Below, one piece after another: positions 13,801-26,900 of a stretch of 64,000 nt of DNA. How positions within the stretch are numbered: position 1 is the first letter of the stretch; each line of letters starts with the position of its first letter. A program made the translations under genes and the position numbers. The stretch comes from Macquaria australasica (Eukaryota; Chordata; Actinopteri; Centrarchiformes; Percichthyidae). The notes below the pieces were generated by a model, which was not told the origin of the DNA, searched no databases, and worked only from the letters and a program-made list of their open reading frames with translations. The stretch is from assembly GCA_005408345.1 (NCBI GenBank), contig SEMN01000045.1, positions 1,853,001 through 1,917,000 of the forward strand, in the 5' to 3' direction.

Positions 13801-16800
13801 ATGTCAATGATTGTTTACAAGCTGTTCCGCTGCCCCAAAGTGGCCAAAGAAGATCAAATCATGCAGCTGAAGTTTTAGATCACTGAGGTAAAGGTCAAAG
13901 TTAAAAAAAAAACTAGAAAGTACTAGAGTGGATACTTCTGCAATGTGCCAGTTTTAGGACTCAAATATCCACGTAGTTCAAGAGTAAATATCAAGAATGT
14001 TTCAAAATGCCCTCTTCCGTGATAAAAAAAATTCAAATAATTGCTGGATCTGCACCACAAACTAATCACTTGTTCCTTTCATATAAATCTTTTAAGGTTT
14101 CTGAGATATCCTGCTAACTTACAAACAAAAGACAAACAAACAGGACTGAAAACATAAGCAACTTGATGAAGGTAATAAATAAGAAAGTATTGCTTCCATT
14201 TTTCTTCTTTTAAGTAGGTTTTCAAACTTGAAGACACTGGCAGAGTCTATAATTTACCAGTAGAGGGAGATGGCAAAATACAAATGAGGGAATCAGTCTC
14301 ACCGCCTGCTAAAAATACTCCCTCTTACCAAGGATAATCACAAATAGTCTGAAGCAGAACCTTTGACACAGGATCAACATGGCCCTGTTTGACCTTAAGA
14401 TGTCTGATATGGAAATACATTATCTGAATGAGTGCCCTTCGTCTTTCCTCTTTACTTTCTTCTCAGTGAGGCTTTCAGTCCTCTCCACTGATAACCCAAC
14501 AGCACTTAGGTGAAAGTGTGTCAAATGCTGGAAACCTGCCGCAACCTTATCATTAAAAACCCCTTACCAGATTGCCCACTGAAAGCATCGTGCTGAACTC
14601 ATCAGTCATGGGGTAGTGCTCCAGGGCCATGAAGAGGGTGTTCAGCACAATGCATATGGTGATACCCAGATCCAGGAAAGGATCCATCACCATGAACTTC
14701 ACCCAGTCTTTCATCTTCAGCCACCACGGGCAGCAGTCCCATATCAGGTACTTCTTGGCAAATGTGTACCAGCAGGGATGGCACTTTTGCCTCGACTCCT
14801 GCAGCTCTGCAAAGAGACACCAAGGTGAACTGTTCATCTGCAGGCCTTTCGTTAAATTTCCCCTTTAAAAGTAAAGCTATCCTTGCTTTTCCTTTCTTTT
14901 TAAACACCAGTGGGCATAACCTGAAGCCCAACCATGTACAACTCAGAGCTTTATGCTAGCTTCAATCTGTAATAGGTATCTGAGGCTCAACATAGTGAGT
15001 GCTAAAAGAGCAATCTTCAAAGGAATTCGGTTTTTATTTTTTGCTTTCTGGCTGAGAGTTAGATGAGATGATCAACACCTCTCTCACATCTGTACGCTAA
15101 ATATGAAGCTATAGCCAGCAGCTGGTTAGCTTAGCTTAGCATAAAGACTGGAAACAGGGAGAAACAACTAACCTGGCTATGTCTGATCTGAAGGTAACAA
15201 AATCCACCTACCTGCATCTCTAAAGCTCATTAATTCACACGTTGTTTGTTTAATCCATACAAAAAAAAGTTGTAGTTCTACGAGGGGTTATGGTGCAGAT
15301 GAAACTCCAGGAAGTTACTGCGGCCAAGAAATAGTCTGGCACATAACCCCTCGCAAAACTACAACGGGTCGTTTTTACACTTTAAACAATTAAACAAATG
15401 AGATTAAACTTATTAATTAGTGAGCTTTAGAGGTCCAGGTAGATGGATTTTGTTACCTTCAGACAGAGCCAAGCTAGCTGTTTCCTCCCATTTTCAGTCT
15501 TTGTGCTAAGCTAAGCTAAGCTAACCAGCTGCTGGTTAGAGCTTCATTTTTATCGTACAGACATGAGAGTCAATCTTCCCATCTAACTCTCGGCAAGAAA
15601 ATCAAACAATCAATCAAAATGTCAAACTATTCCTTTAATATTCATTAGGACTCACCATCCATGGCATCGCTGAGGAAGCTGACAGAGCTCAGCCCTCTTT
15701 TCCTGTGCACTGGAGGAGGCTCGGCCACTGTTGGGGAAGGCTGGAGGAGAGGTCTGGGAACCGTGTCCTCTGCACTGGTGGGCTTCTGGTAGACATAAAA
15801 CAACCAAAAATGAGGCCTTCTACAAGACTTTCTTGTCCTTTTATTTGATGGGCTGTTAATTAAGATCGATCACTTGAGATCAATGTGGAGTTATTCCAGT
15901 ATGAGAGTACTACATCCTAATAAAATAAATTAAATTAAATCTTTTTCACTCTTGCAAAATTTTCAAATAATACACAAGCTTCTGTGACTCACTGTGTCTT
16001 CCCTGATCCTCTCCATGCTGTAAGCAGGCATGGAGGTGGGAGTATGTAGGCCCAGAGTGGTGACTCCGTTCTGGTCTAGGGAGATGTTGAGCCGGCCATT
16101 GACATTGAGGCTGGGGGTGAAGATTTGGGAGCAATGGCTCCGCACACTGCCCGTCCTTCTCTTCCAGGGTGTTGCTGTTGAACTGGTGCGACTCCTGAAG
16201 GCGTCCCCATGAACGCTGTACTCATCATCCCCAAAGTCAGCCTCCGAGTTGTTGCGCGCCCAGAAAGAGCTGAAGATGCTGTTCTGGCTTCCTCTCCTGG
16301 TGCTGAGAGGGTGAGAGGAGAGCGTGGCCAGCAGAGGGTGGACTGGAAGGGGAGACAGAGGAGGCTACAGAAACACAGAGGATACATTAGCTCCTATGGC
16401 TTTTAATAAGAGCATCAAAGACTGGGAGAAACATTTAGAGTGTGATCGTTGGGTGATGTACCATTGGCTCATCCAGTGGGTCAAACTTCTCTTCAGCAGC
16501 TTCCTCTGCTGTTTCTTCTGACAACGTCCTATGCGATCTTCTTCTTCTGCTGCTGTTTCGACGTATGCTGCCTGTCTTCAGACAAAATGGAGACAACTCT
16601 GGGGACAACACTGAGTCTGTGTCCTGTGCTTGTCTTTTTGCTGCCAACTTCACACAGAAAGAAAAGATGTTACAGGATATTAGTTTTTGTTTGTCCGTAA
16701 GTTGAAACATGAAAATATGAAAATCTATGCTGACTGCTTGCGTTGCACCTACTCTTTGCTCACTGCGAAGGTGCTCCATAGCCAGCTGAAACTCCCTCTC

Positions 16801-19800
16801 CTTCTGCCAGGCCTCAGCAATGGTTGCCTGATTCTGCTCCTCATAGGCCATGGCCACTACAGCCAGGATGAGGTTGACCAGGTAGAAGGAGCCCAGGAAG
16901 ATTACCAGCACAAAGAAAACCATGTAGGTCTTCCCTGCTGAGCGTAACGTCTGAGGGAGCAGACATGAAGTCAGTACATGTAAACTTCACATGTAAAAGG
17001 AAAATTCTGGTCTTTTTAAAACCTGAGTCATGTTTTCATAGTTTTGGCATAATGTATGGTTAGGATGGATAACATTTTACTCAATAATTTCATTGCTGAG
17101 ATTTGGGAACTGAGTTACACAAAGCACTCCATGATGGAAAGCAACACACAGTCTGATAATTAGAGGTAAAGAAATCCTCAGTTTTATTATTTTTAACTAA
17201 ATCCCTTATTCGGTCTAAAAATTAAAGCGACAGTACCTAAAATAACCATTATAGATAAGATTTTTTTTGCATTGTAAAATGTAATTATCAATTTAAGAGG
17301 CAGTTTGCAGTCTGGGTGATAACCACTCCCCTTGTGCACAATTATACTAAGTGGTATAGCTAATATGGTTAGGCTTGAGAGATGTTCATATCTTGTCCCA
17401 ATGCTTCTGTTGCTTGCCCTCATGCACTACGTTGTAAAATGATGTTGAGACATCGGGTCTTCGTATCTCCCCAGTTTTAGTATCTCCCCATTTTTAGTCC
17501 ACTTGGAGGCAGTGGAACAAATGTAAGTCCAATATGCACTCTCCTTTTAGCTCTGGTTTGCTCTCCACCAACTCCTCGGGGTAATATCTGTCTTTTAGCG
17601 GCTAAATGCTCCGCTATGTTCACCAGCTAGTTGCTAACTTTGTCTGTCTACTGTTTGGAGTTTTTTGCTTGTTTTTCAGCTGCCTTGATGCTGTAAATGA
17701 GATTGATGAGAGTGGTGTGAGTGAGCCAAACAATACAGTTATGGGCCGTGAAATAAAAAAATATTAGCTAAAAGAGCTGAAGGGAACTGCAGACACTTAT
17801 ATCCTGCCTGACTGCTGATGTTGCTTGCCCTTATGGACCACATTGTGAAGTTATGTTGAGTCACTGCATCACCCATGTCTCCCAAACTAACCAAATACTA
17901 TCATAATCAATAGAAATTATGGCCAGTCTAAGAAAAAATGACCCAGGTTGTAAACAAACTAGATGTTCCTTCACAGCAAATCAACACAGAATATTGATAG
18001 ATTCAAAATGAGATTCAAAAATTGCACCTGGTGAAACAGTTTTTCCCAGTAGTCTTGCGTCATGAGTCGGAAGAGGGCCAGAAAAGCCCAGCCGAAGGTA
18101 TCAAAACTAGTGTAGCCATAGTTTGGATTCCTCCCTATTTTTAAGCAGTCAAATCCATCTGGACACTTCCTGCCATGCAAAAACAATTGAAAGGCAGAAG
18201 ACAGATGATTATGGGGCAACACCGATAAACAAAGGCTGTGCACAATTAAATCAAAAGGCAGCTGGGGCAGATATAGCTCTGGTAGCGTGCAGGCTGCTGT
18301 GCCAGAGTTAAAAACATCTCTGGTATCTACATGCAGCCCTGTGGCCTTTGACTCCACAGGGTAGAGAAGCGGATGAGTCAGTAAGTACATACACTGCTAT
18401 CAACGCCATTATTTGAACTGAAGAGGGCACTCAGTTCCCAGGCAGGGGCACTAAAATGCACCGGAGCAAAAGGGATTATGCTGAGCCAGATGGATATCAA
18501 ATTGCAGTTCAAAAATGTTCAGCTCCATGCCTCCATCTCTGATCTTCATTGTCAGCATAGTGGCATTACAGCAAATATTTAAGTCCAGCAGCTGAGAACA
18601 AGCTGGACTGCCATGTCAATCTGAGTGCAGAATAATTTCGTAATGGCTGGGAAACAGCTGGGCAGCAGAGCGCTGCTGTGAGAACAGCTGTAGATCTCAC
18701 CAAACGGCCAGCTAAGCAGAAATGCTCACTAATATCCAGCAGTGAGGACAGAGGAGGCTGCGTGAGGCCAGCGACATCTTCCTGTCAGGCTGTTCCTTCC
18801 CGCCGCTGCGCTGCTCAACCTGCCACCAATCTGTCCACCTCTTTTAATCAATATGACAAAACAAACATACACAGAATCTGCAGGTACTCAAAGTGTTGTC
18901 TCGAAGGGCTGCACAGTGGTTTTGCAGATTTTAGCCCATAAACTATATTTTGTTTTGTGAACACATTTCATTACTCTTGACCATTTTTCAAAGCATACCA
19001 CATTTTTTGAGGCTGATGTCCTACCTTCTAGGCTTTTTTTGATATTGATTCCTAAGTTGCAAGCAGGGACACTTTAAAAAACTATTCCTCTTGTATTTAA
19101 GAAAACTCTGTCACCCTTTTGAATATAAAAACTTAAATCTACATGATTTCTCGACACAGCTCGTGAGTTTGATCCAATTTTTCTTTTCTAGATTTATTCA
19201 CTGTGTTGGATCACCCATCTAATCAACATTTAAGTCTCTCCATGTTTTGTTTTTAGAGCTGAAATTATGAGTCGATTAACTGAGATGATCAAAAAAATAT
19301 TCATGAACACCTATTTTGATACTCGATTAATAATTTCAGTAATTTTCCAAACAAAAATTACAAACATTCTGTGGTTCAAGCGTCTCAGTTGTGAGGATTG
19401 GCAGCTTTTCTTTTCTGTAAATTCAAAATCCTAAGGTTTAGGACTGTCGTTCAAAACAAGACATCTGACGCCACCTTTGGCTTTCTGACATTTTATAGAT
19501 ATAGATAGATTTTAAACTATTAATCCATAAAATAATCTGCATTAATCAATAATGAAAATAACCACTGCAACAATTTATTTCCATACTATTATCTAATTCA
19601 TGGGAAACAATGGCTTAACTAACAAGTCATGGGCTTTTGTAGGGAACAATTATTCCTATTTCATGTTTGGCTGCCTAACTTGCAATGCACACAAATGGAC
19701 TCCTACATCTAATGCTGTGGTTGCTAATGTTATTACCACATTGCTGGCCAATGTTGTCACTTTAACAAATATATGAATGTGCAACTTCTCTTGCAATTAG

Positions 19801-20937
19801 ATGCTGCTGGGAAAACAAGGCACTTGTTAGACTAATGTCCCTGAGGTTTCTATAGAAACGTCCCTGGAGACTGCTCTTGCATGGGTTTATCCTGAGTTAG
19901 CGCTCCTCAAGGGGGGCTGCCATGCCACATGCACTCGCCATGGGATCTGATCTGACTCAGCACAGACAACCTCCATAGCCAGCACGAAGCGCTGATGGCT
20001 GGGTGCTGTTTGCACAGGGAATATCAGAATATGTAGTCATACCAGCGTTTTTCTTTTTCTGTGTACAACCTATAGTGTATTATTTTGTATCCATTAGTAA
20101 TACACTGGACATCCTACAGTGTATTACTCAGGAGTAATACGTATTAAGTAGTGTCCATTGAGGCAATTCAATCTGACATCGTCCTCATCCAGAAGTTGAA
20201 ATAAACACATGCACTTTACATCACACCTAACCATTCTGTAAGTTTTTAAAAAATGTTTTCCTTACATTATTGTTATTGCACTGTAATGCAGTTTGAGGGC
20301 AAACTGAGTTTTTTCCACTTCACGTTTCAAGAGTCTGCTAATTGACTTCATCCTGTACAGAAATGAATGGAAATGAATGGCTTCCTGGAACACTAGGGAA
20401 AAAAAAAAAAAAAAAAATCTAAATCTGACAACACCCGTTTGAATATAGTCAACATGGAATTTAAAGTTTAAATGATTTGTAGTTAAGGAGCAGAAATGTT
20501 CAAATACTACAGTACGGTCCTTTAAACTTTGATAAAAGTTTACAAGTCATCTCATGTAACCAAAGCAACACAATCTAGGGTGCGTAAGAGCTCTTTGCTA
20601 ACATGTCTGCATTATTTATGAGTAGTATCCTTGAGAGTGTACCATCAGTTCTTCTGCGGTTTGTGTAACAGAACAGCAGAGGAACATCTGTCTCTCGCAG
20701 CAAAGTGTTTTCCCTCTATGGTGGGCGGGGCTGAGGTGGTGGGTTTCCATGCCAACATCAGTCCGGTCAAGGGCAAAAGTTGAAAGTCATAATCCTTTAT
20801 GCACAGTGGCTTTAAGATGTGAGGGGATAAGCATTGGCCTGAACTCTACAGTAGGCGCGATGAGAAACAGCTTGGAGCCTTTGAGTAAATCATTTATCAC
20901 AAACTTGTTAACCATCTAGGCTGAAAATATCATTTGA

Positions 20938-20980
<43 letters not shown>

Positions 20981-23900
20981 CATGCGGGCCCACTTGCGTC
21001 TGTGTGTGTATTTGTGTGCATGTGTGTGACTGTGTGTGTCATCATAACGTATCCAAAGATTTAATTTGGAAATCTACTCAGGGATTACTTGTTGGAATAC
21101 ACTCAAAAGATTAAGCATCCTCTATGTTTTACGTCCTCCATCCTGACCTGCTTAATATCTTGCCCGTCTCCACAGCCAGCCTCAGAAAGATCCATCTAAA
21201 ATGTCACAGAAGTTAAAAGGCTGTCTCACTCATTTTGCCAACAGGCACATAAGCTACCTTATGCTTACTTTGACCTATAACCTGGCAAGTGTGTCATTCT
21301 GTCTTTGACCGCAAAGAAATGAAAAATGCAATAAATACCATATTCTTGGTGATGATGGGGCAAAGTTAAAATTAAAGGGGGACAAAAGGACTAATCCTCC
21401 TTTTTGTCTTATTGTCCAAAGAGCCATTAACACACCCATTAGACACAGAAAAAAGATTAAAACTGAATGAGACTGAATGTCGATCACAGTGCGCTGTTAG
21501 AGCTCCACAAATGGCAGAAACACAAACAACAGGCTACAAATCTAAAAAAAGAAAAAAAAAAGAAAAAGTCCAATTGCAGTGACTTGTAGGTAAACTCTGG
21601 GACAGCTGGATAGGTTCTATTGGTACTAGTCTGATCTTACTGACCTGCTTTTTATGGGAGTTTAATGATGTCATTTCCCCTGAATGCCCTCAAATGTATC
21701 CTCTTTTCACTCTGACTTGAACACAAATTACTGAATCAGATTTTACTTCTTGGGAGATTAAGTTCCTGTGTTTTTGGAGGAGAGGTTACAGAGTGAGATT
21801 AAAAACTAAAGGGTTGGCTGCACTCTGATGCCAATAAAAATGTGTAACTACCTCCACTGTGTCTATATTTTTCTATTAACTCATTCAAATACTGTATTAA
21901 TATCAATATTAGTTTAATACCATGCGAAAAAAAGTCTCATACACACTTAAAATCTCTCATAAAAAGGCTCGATAAGGAACCCCAGAGTCCCCTAAACCAA
22001 AGAACCTTTTGTCATGAAATGGCTCAATATCAGATTTGTACATAAAAAATAACCTTTTATGATGTTCTATGATTTGTTGGCTAGTGGAGAGGAGAGCTAC
22101 AGCGCTGTGGCAGTCCGCGATGGCTGTTAATACAATTTAGGCCATTTGTATTTAGACTTTTCTCTTGCACTTTAACCTTGTCTGTTTCTTTAATATGAGT
22201 ATTTTAACATAAAATAAGTGCAAAAAAATTTTAATTATTCACTAATTTGTCAGATATCAATGCTAAATATCAATTAAGGCTACCTGTTAGCTAGCCAGAT
22301 GCATATGTACGCCTTCTCTCAGTTTTAAATTATTATTATTTTTTTTCTCAAGAAAGTAGCCTCGCTAACGTTAGTGCTAGCTAACATTTGGTCAGGCAGT
22401 GAAGCTAGAGGCTGTGTGGGCTTTCTATGGCAAGCCCTTTTAACATTTAATCAGTAGGGCTGACTAGTAGCGATTTAGTTTTCACTAGTGGAAATGACAT
22501 TGTCATTTTGACATGTCGAAAAAGAATTGTGACTAGTGGAAATGTAATTTCCCATTTCAGATATCTACAGTTGCATTTCTGATATGTCCGACATATCATC
22601 AAACCATTTCGGATATGTGGGCGTCATATCATCAAGTACCACAAAGCTATTGGTTGACTTTTAAATAGGCTACGCCCACCTCATGAATATTCAACAAATG
22701 CTAATGCTTTGTGAAAACACGCGTTATTTTCTGTTGGCAACACAGTCCATTCCAGTAAATGGCGGTAATGCACCTATAAATTGGTTTACCAACTGCCATT
22801 TAAACTTAAAAATTCTGTCAAATGCAGAAACTGCTGTCTCCGTATTAATAATTCCTTCTTTCTCCATTTTCGCTCGTCACCGCCAAATTAGCTCGGTGAG
22901 ACGATTTCTCTTTCCTAGGATGGCGAACTCATGACCCGCCCTACTCTGCCTCTGATTGGCCAGTACTCGTTGCAGGTAAGCCAATCAGAGGCAGAGTAGG
23001 GCGGATCATTCGCCCAAATTACCATATTCATTTCGGATATGTGTGTATGTCATTGAAGATATCTACAATGACATTTTGACTAGTGGAAATTCCTTTTTTG
23101 ATATCTGAAATTCAATTCTGACTAGTTATAAAAGACATTGTAGATATCTTAAATATATTTGTTACTAGTAAGAATATAATTTTCACATGTTACAATTGCA
23201 TTTCAGATATCTGAAGTGCAATTCTAGATATCTGAAATTACATTCTTACTAGTTACAATTCCAAGCCAACATATCAATAATTTTATTTTAGATTGAATAA
23301 TAATTTTAGATATCTACAATTCCATTAATATCTGTAATGTAAGAATAATTGTAGGTATCTATAATGAACATTGCCACTAGTAAGAACTGAATTGTTGATA
23401 TCAACAATTGACAGTTCCACTAGTGAGAACTGAATTCTTGATATCATTAATTAACATTTTGACTAGTGAGAATTGAGTTGTAGATATCATTAATTAGAAT
23501 TATAACTAGTCAAAATTACATTGTGGATATGTCGACTTGGAATTGTAACATGTCAAAATTGAATTATAGATATCTGTAATTGAGTTTGAATAGAAGTCAA
23601 TGGTAAAAGTTGACTACAATTAACATTTCCACTAGTAAGAAATGAATGGTTGATATCACAAATTTACATTTTGACTAGTGTGAAATGAATTGTAGATATC
23701 TTTAATTAAAACTGTTACGTGTCAAAATTACATTATGGACATGTTGGCTTGCAATTCTAACTAGTCAAAAAGCAATTGTTGATATCTACAATTGATATTA
23801 CTGCTACTGATGCCATAGGTTTTCCCTCATTTTAGTAACGTTATATGTGTAACTTTACTCTGTGAAGAGGGAGGGGCCGCTGGTTCCTGAAGTGTTTTTC

Positions 23901-26900
23901 CCCTTTTTGTGCTTCCGTTTCAATTTTTCTTTAAACGAAATCCTCAGTGTCACTGAACATAGAAACACGGGACTCTCCCGGATGATGTCACTAATCCTAT
24001 TGGTTTATCTTATGGCCAGCAGTTTTAATTATTTCAGCTTTGATGAAATAGCTCCTCCCACTTTGTAACTTTATTAAAATGAGGCGTTTTTGGCTAATGC
24101 TGCTTAAAAACTGCTTAGTTGATTTAGAGTGAACCCTCCCTTTAAAATGGGTCTATAATTAATTGTTTAGTGGTACCATATATGTACCAAGATATAGAAC
24201 CAAAAAAGGTTCAATACAGAACCACTTGTATTAAGAAAAAAAATGTTATGTAAGAAAAGAAAAAAATCTGCACCAAACTTCCCTGTTAAAGTTTAACATC
24301 ATCACCATTTTTTGTTATTTGCTATCATCCATTATCTTGTATCATTAACAAGAGCACCTAATGGAAGCCATTTGTTGAAGCTGCAGGATTTCAGATTCAC
24401 ACAGATGGGTATTTAGTTCACTATAACCCTTGAACTGGGCCTGGCATGGGCAGAGTCATCCTGTCGTGCTTGTTTCAAAAGCATTTGGATTTATAGGATT
24501 ATTCAGTGCGTAGGTTGAGTAGCAATATTTGGATGGTTTCACACTGTGCCTTTGATTGGGAACAAAGTCCATCAAAATGGCAAATGATGATAAAATGCAG
24601 AGATGATAAAATATCATCTCTGCATGTCTACATTTATATATTTATTGTTAGAAATTAAATCAGATCTTTCTGGTACATCACAAAGCCACATACTGTACCC
24701 TCTTATAGACTTCTGGAGTATTTCTCTCAACAATAACAGAATATCAATCCGAAGTGATCCGGTTCGCTCCGGTTAACCTAATCATGTCATAGAGCTTTTG
24801 AGATGATGAAATCTCCTAAGAACCCCCCCTCTCCAGCTGGCAACTCCATGTTTCTCAGTAAAGGGTTCGAGTGAAGCCGGGGTGATTATCCACGCCACAT
24901 GTTGTCTTGTGTACAGCCTCTCTCACGTTATACACCCCTCCCTATGACGGTATCATTCCTCAATACATTACGCCTCTAAGTCACAGATTTAAATATGAAG
25001 CCTAAAGCACACCGTCTATTGTCGTATCTGTTTTTTCTTGTTCTGTGTTCTGTTCTGTTTTCCAAGCCTAATGCTCAAGCTACTATATCCAGTTATACAC
25101 ATGACATGCATGGGATCAAAAGCCATTAGACGCTTTGATATTATGTAATAGCCTGCAGATGATTAACAAGCAGTAAGCAGGACTCACTTACCCTGCATCA
25201 CTTCCATATCCACATATTAAGGCATCCTTTGCTCCTTCAACTTTGTAAAAGTTATCTAAGGAAAGGGGGAAAAGAAGTTAAAGGAGCATTTTTTTTCCTA
25301 ACTTCACTGAATGTTAATGATACAGTATTTAGAGAATTGTACATGTGTGGAATTATTTCTCAACACCAGTCTCTTTAGTTTTTAGCTGACCTTCGCTGCT
25401 GAGAAAGTCCACCCTGGAGCTCCAGGTTCTGTTGTTGCAGAAGAAGGATGCGTTGGAGCTGTAGGAGGAGTTGATGCAGTGTGCGACGCTGCGGATGCAC
25501 TTTTGTCGCAGCAGCCCCATGAAAAGCTGTAGGCCGATGAGGGCGAACACGCTCAGACAGAAGACGGTCAGGATCATCACGTCTGCCAGCTTCCTCACAG
25601 ACTGGATCAAAGCGCCGACGATGGTCTTCAGACCTTGACGGAGGAGAGGAGGCAATACATCAACTGTTTGGTAACACACAAATGACGTTTTCTGTTGATG
25701 CGGGAAAAGCAGATTCAGACATGACTGAAAACAAGAGAGGAGGCATAGATACTTGGACTGAGGTTTGACCTGATGGTCATCTTACCTGGGATAACTGAGA
25801 TGGTTTTCAGTGCCCGTAGTACTCTGAATGTTCTTAATGCTGAGACGTTTCCGAGGTCTACAAATTCTGTCACATATCTGGAATTTGAAATAAGGAGATT
25901 TATGAAGCTCTGCAGTCAGATTTAACAAAGTATTAACCTCAGTATGATAACTGGGGTTAAGAATTAATGTTCAGACATACTTAACAGTTCTTATATCATG
26001 TCTTTAAATACATTTTAATCAAATAACATTATAGGTTTGTAATAAAAGTTTTTTATTGGCTTAGCATCTTGGTTTCTTTCACTCATTCTTTAAATGTATG
26101 TAGACGTTCAGTGAACAAATGTAGAAACAAAAAAATGTAAAACGGACCGAAAGAATGTGTCAGTGACTGAACTTAAACCTTCAATAACTGATTTTTGGGC
26201 CACTGGAAACAAGCTGTGAACACAACACTGACATACGTATAATTTGATATGGCTAACGTGTTAGAAAGCAGTTACCTATTTACACTTCCAGCAGACACGG
26301 AGCAACGTTAGCATTAATTTTGAGACGTGTTTCTGTCCAACTGATGAATCCAATATTCACTCTTCTTTTAGCTTTGTTTTTGGTCCCCACCGACTCCAGA
26401 GGGAAATATCTGCCTCTTTTAGCTGCTAAGTGCTCCACTATGTTCACCAGGTAGTCGCTAACCGTGTCAGTCTGCTGTTTGGTGCTAGGTACGTAGCGTA
26501 CAGGTTTTTTTTTAAAGTGTTTTTGCTGATGTTTTTGCTGCTGCCAAAAACAACGCTATGAGAGCAGAAAGAGTGAACCAAAACAGTAAAGTTACAGCCT
26601 GGAAAACTAAAATAATGAGCAGCTGAAAGATGCTAGAACGCTGCTTAGAGCTGAGTAGAGCTGCAGTCAGGTAATAATTCTCTGTGGGTTCATACAAGCA
26701 ACTCCTTTTACATACAAGTAGTCATGTGATCCAGTGTGCAAAATACAAATACAAAACTGTGACTCTTTCAGAACAGCTCACCGGTGTCAGAAAAGCACAC
26801 AAAGTCAGTTAAAAGTTAAATCCTGGTGAATTAATGAAGGTATCCACGCTGTGCCGCTGTGCGTAATATTACGCATAGTTTTGGAGAGGTGTGTCTGTGA

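Larger units (their letters stand above)
18170..25191. other. Intron 7 of the scn5a-like gene (about 7.0 kb), repeat-rich
   Basis: Longest intron in the window. It holds repeat E (19250-19570), a poly-A run (20400-20417), a (TG)n microsatellite (20939-21050) and the large palindrome-box array (22460-23800). The segments 18420-18880 and 24700-25150 look more complex and could contain regulatory sequence; I cannot show that. Confidence 0.7.
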
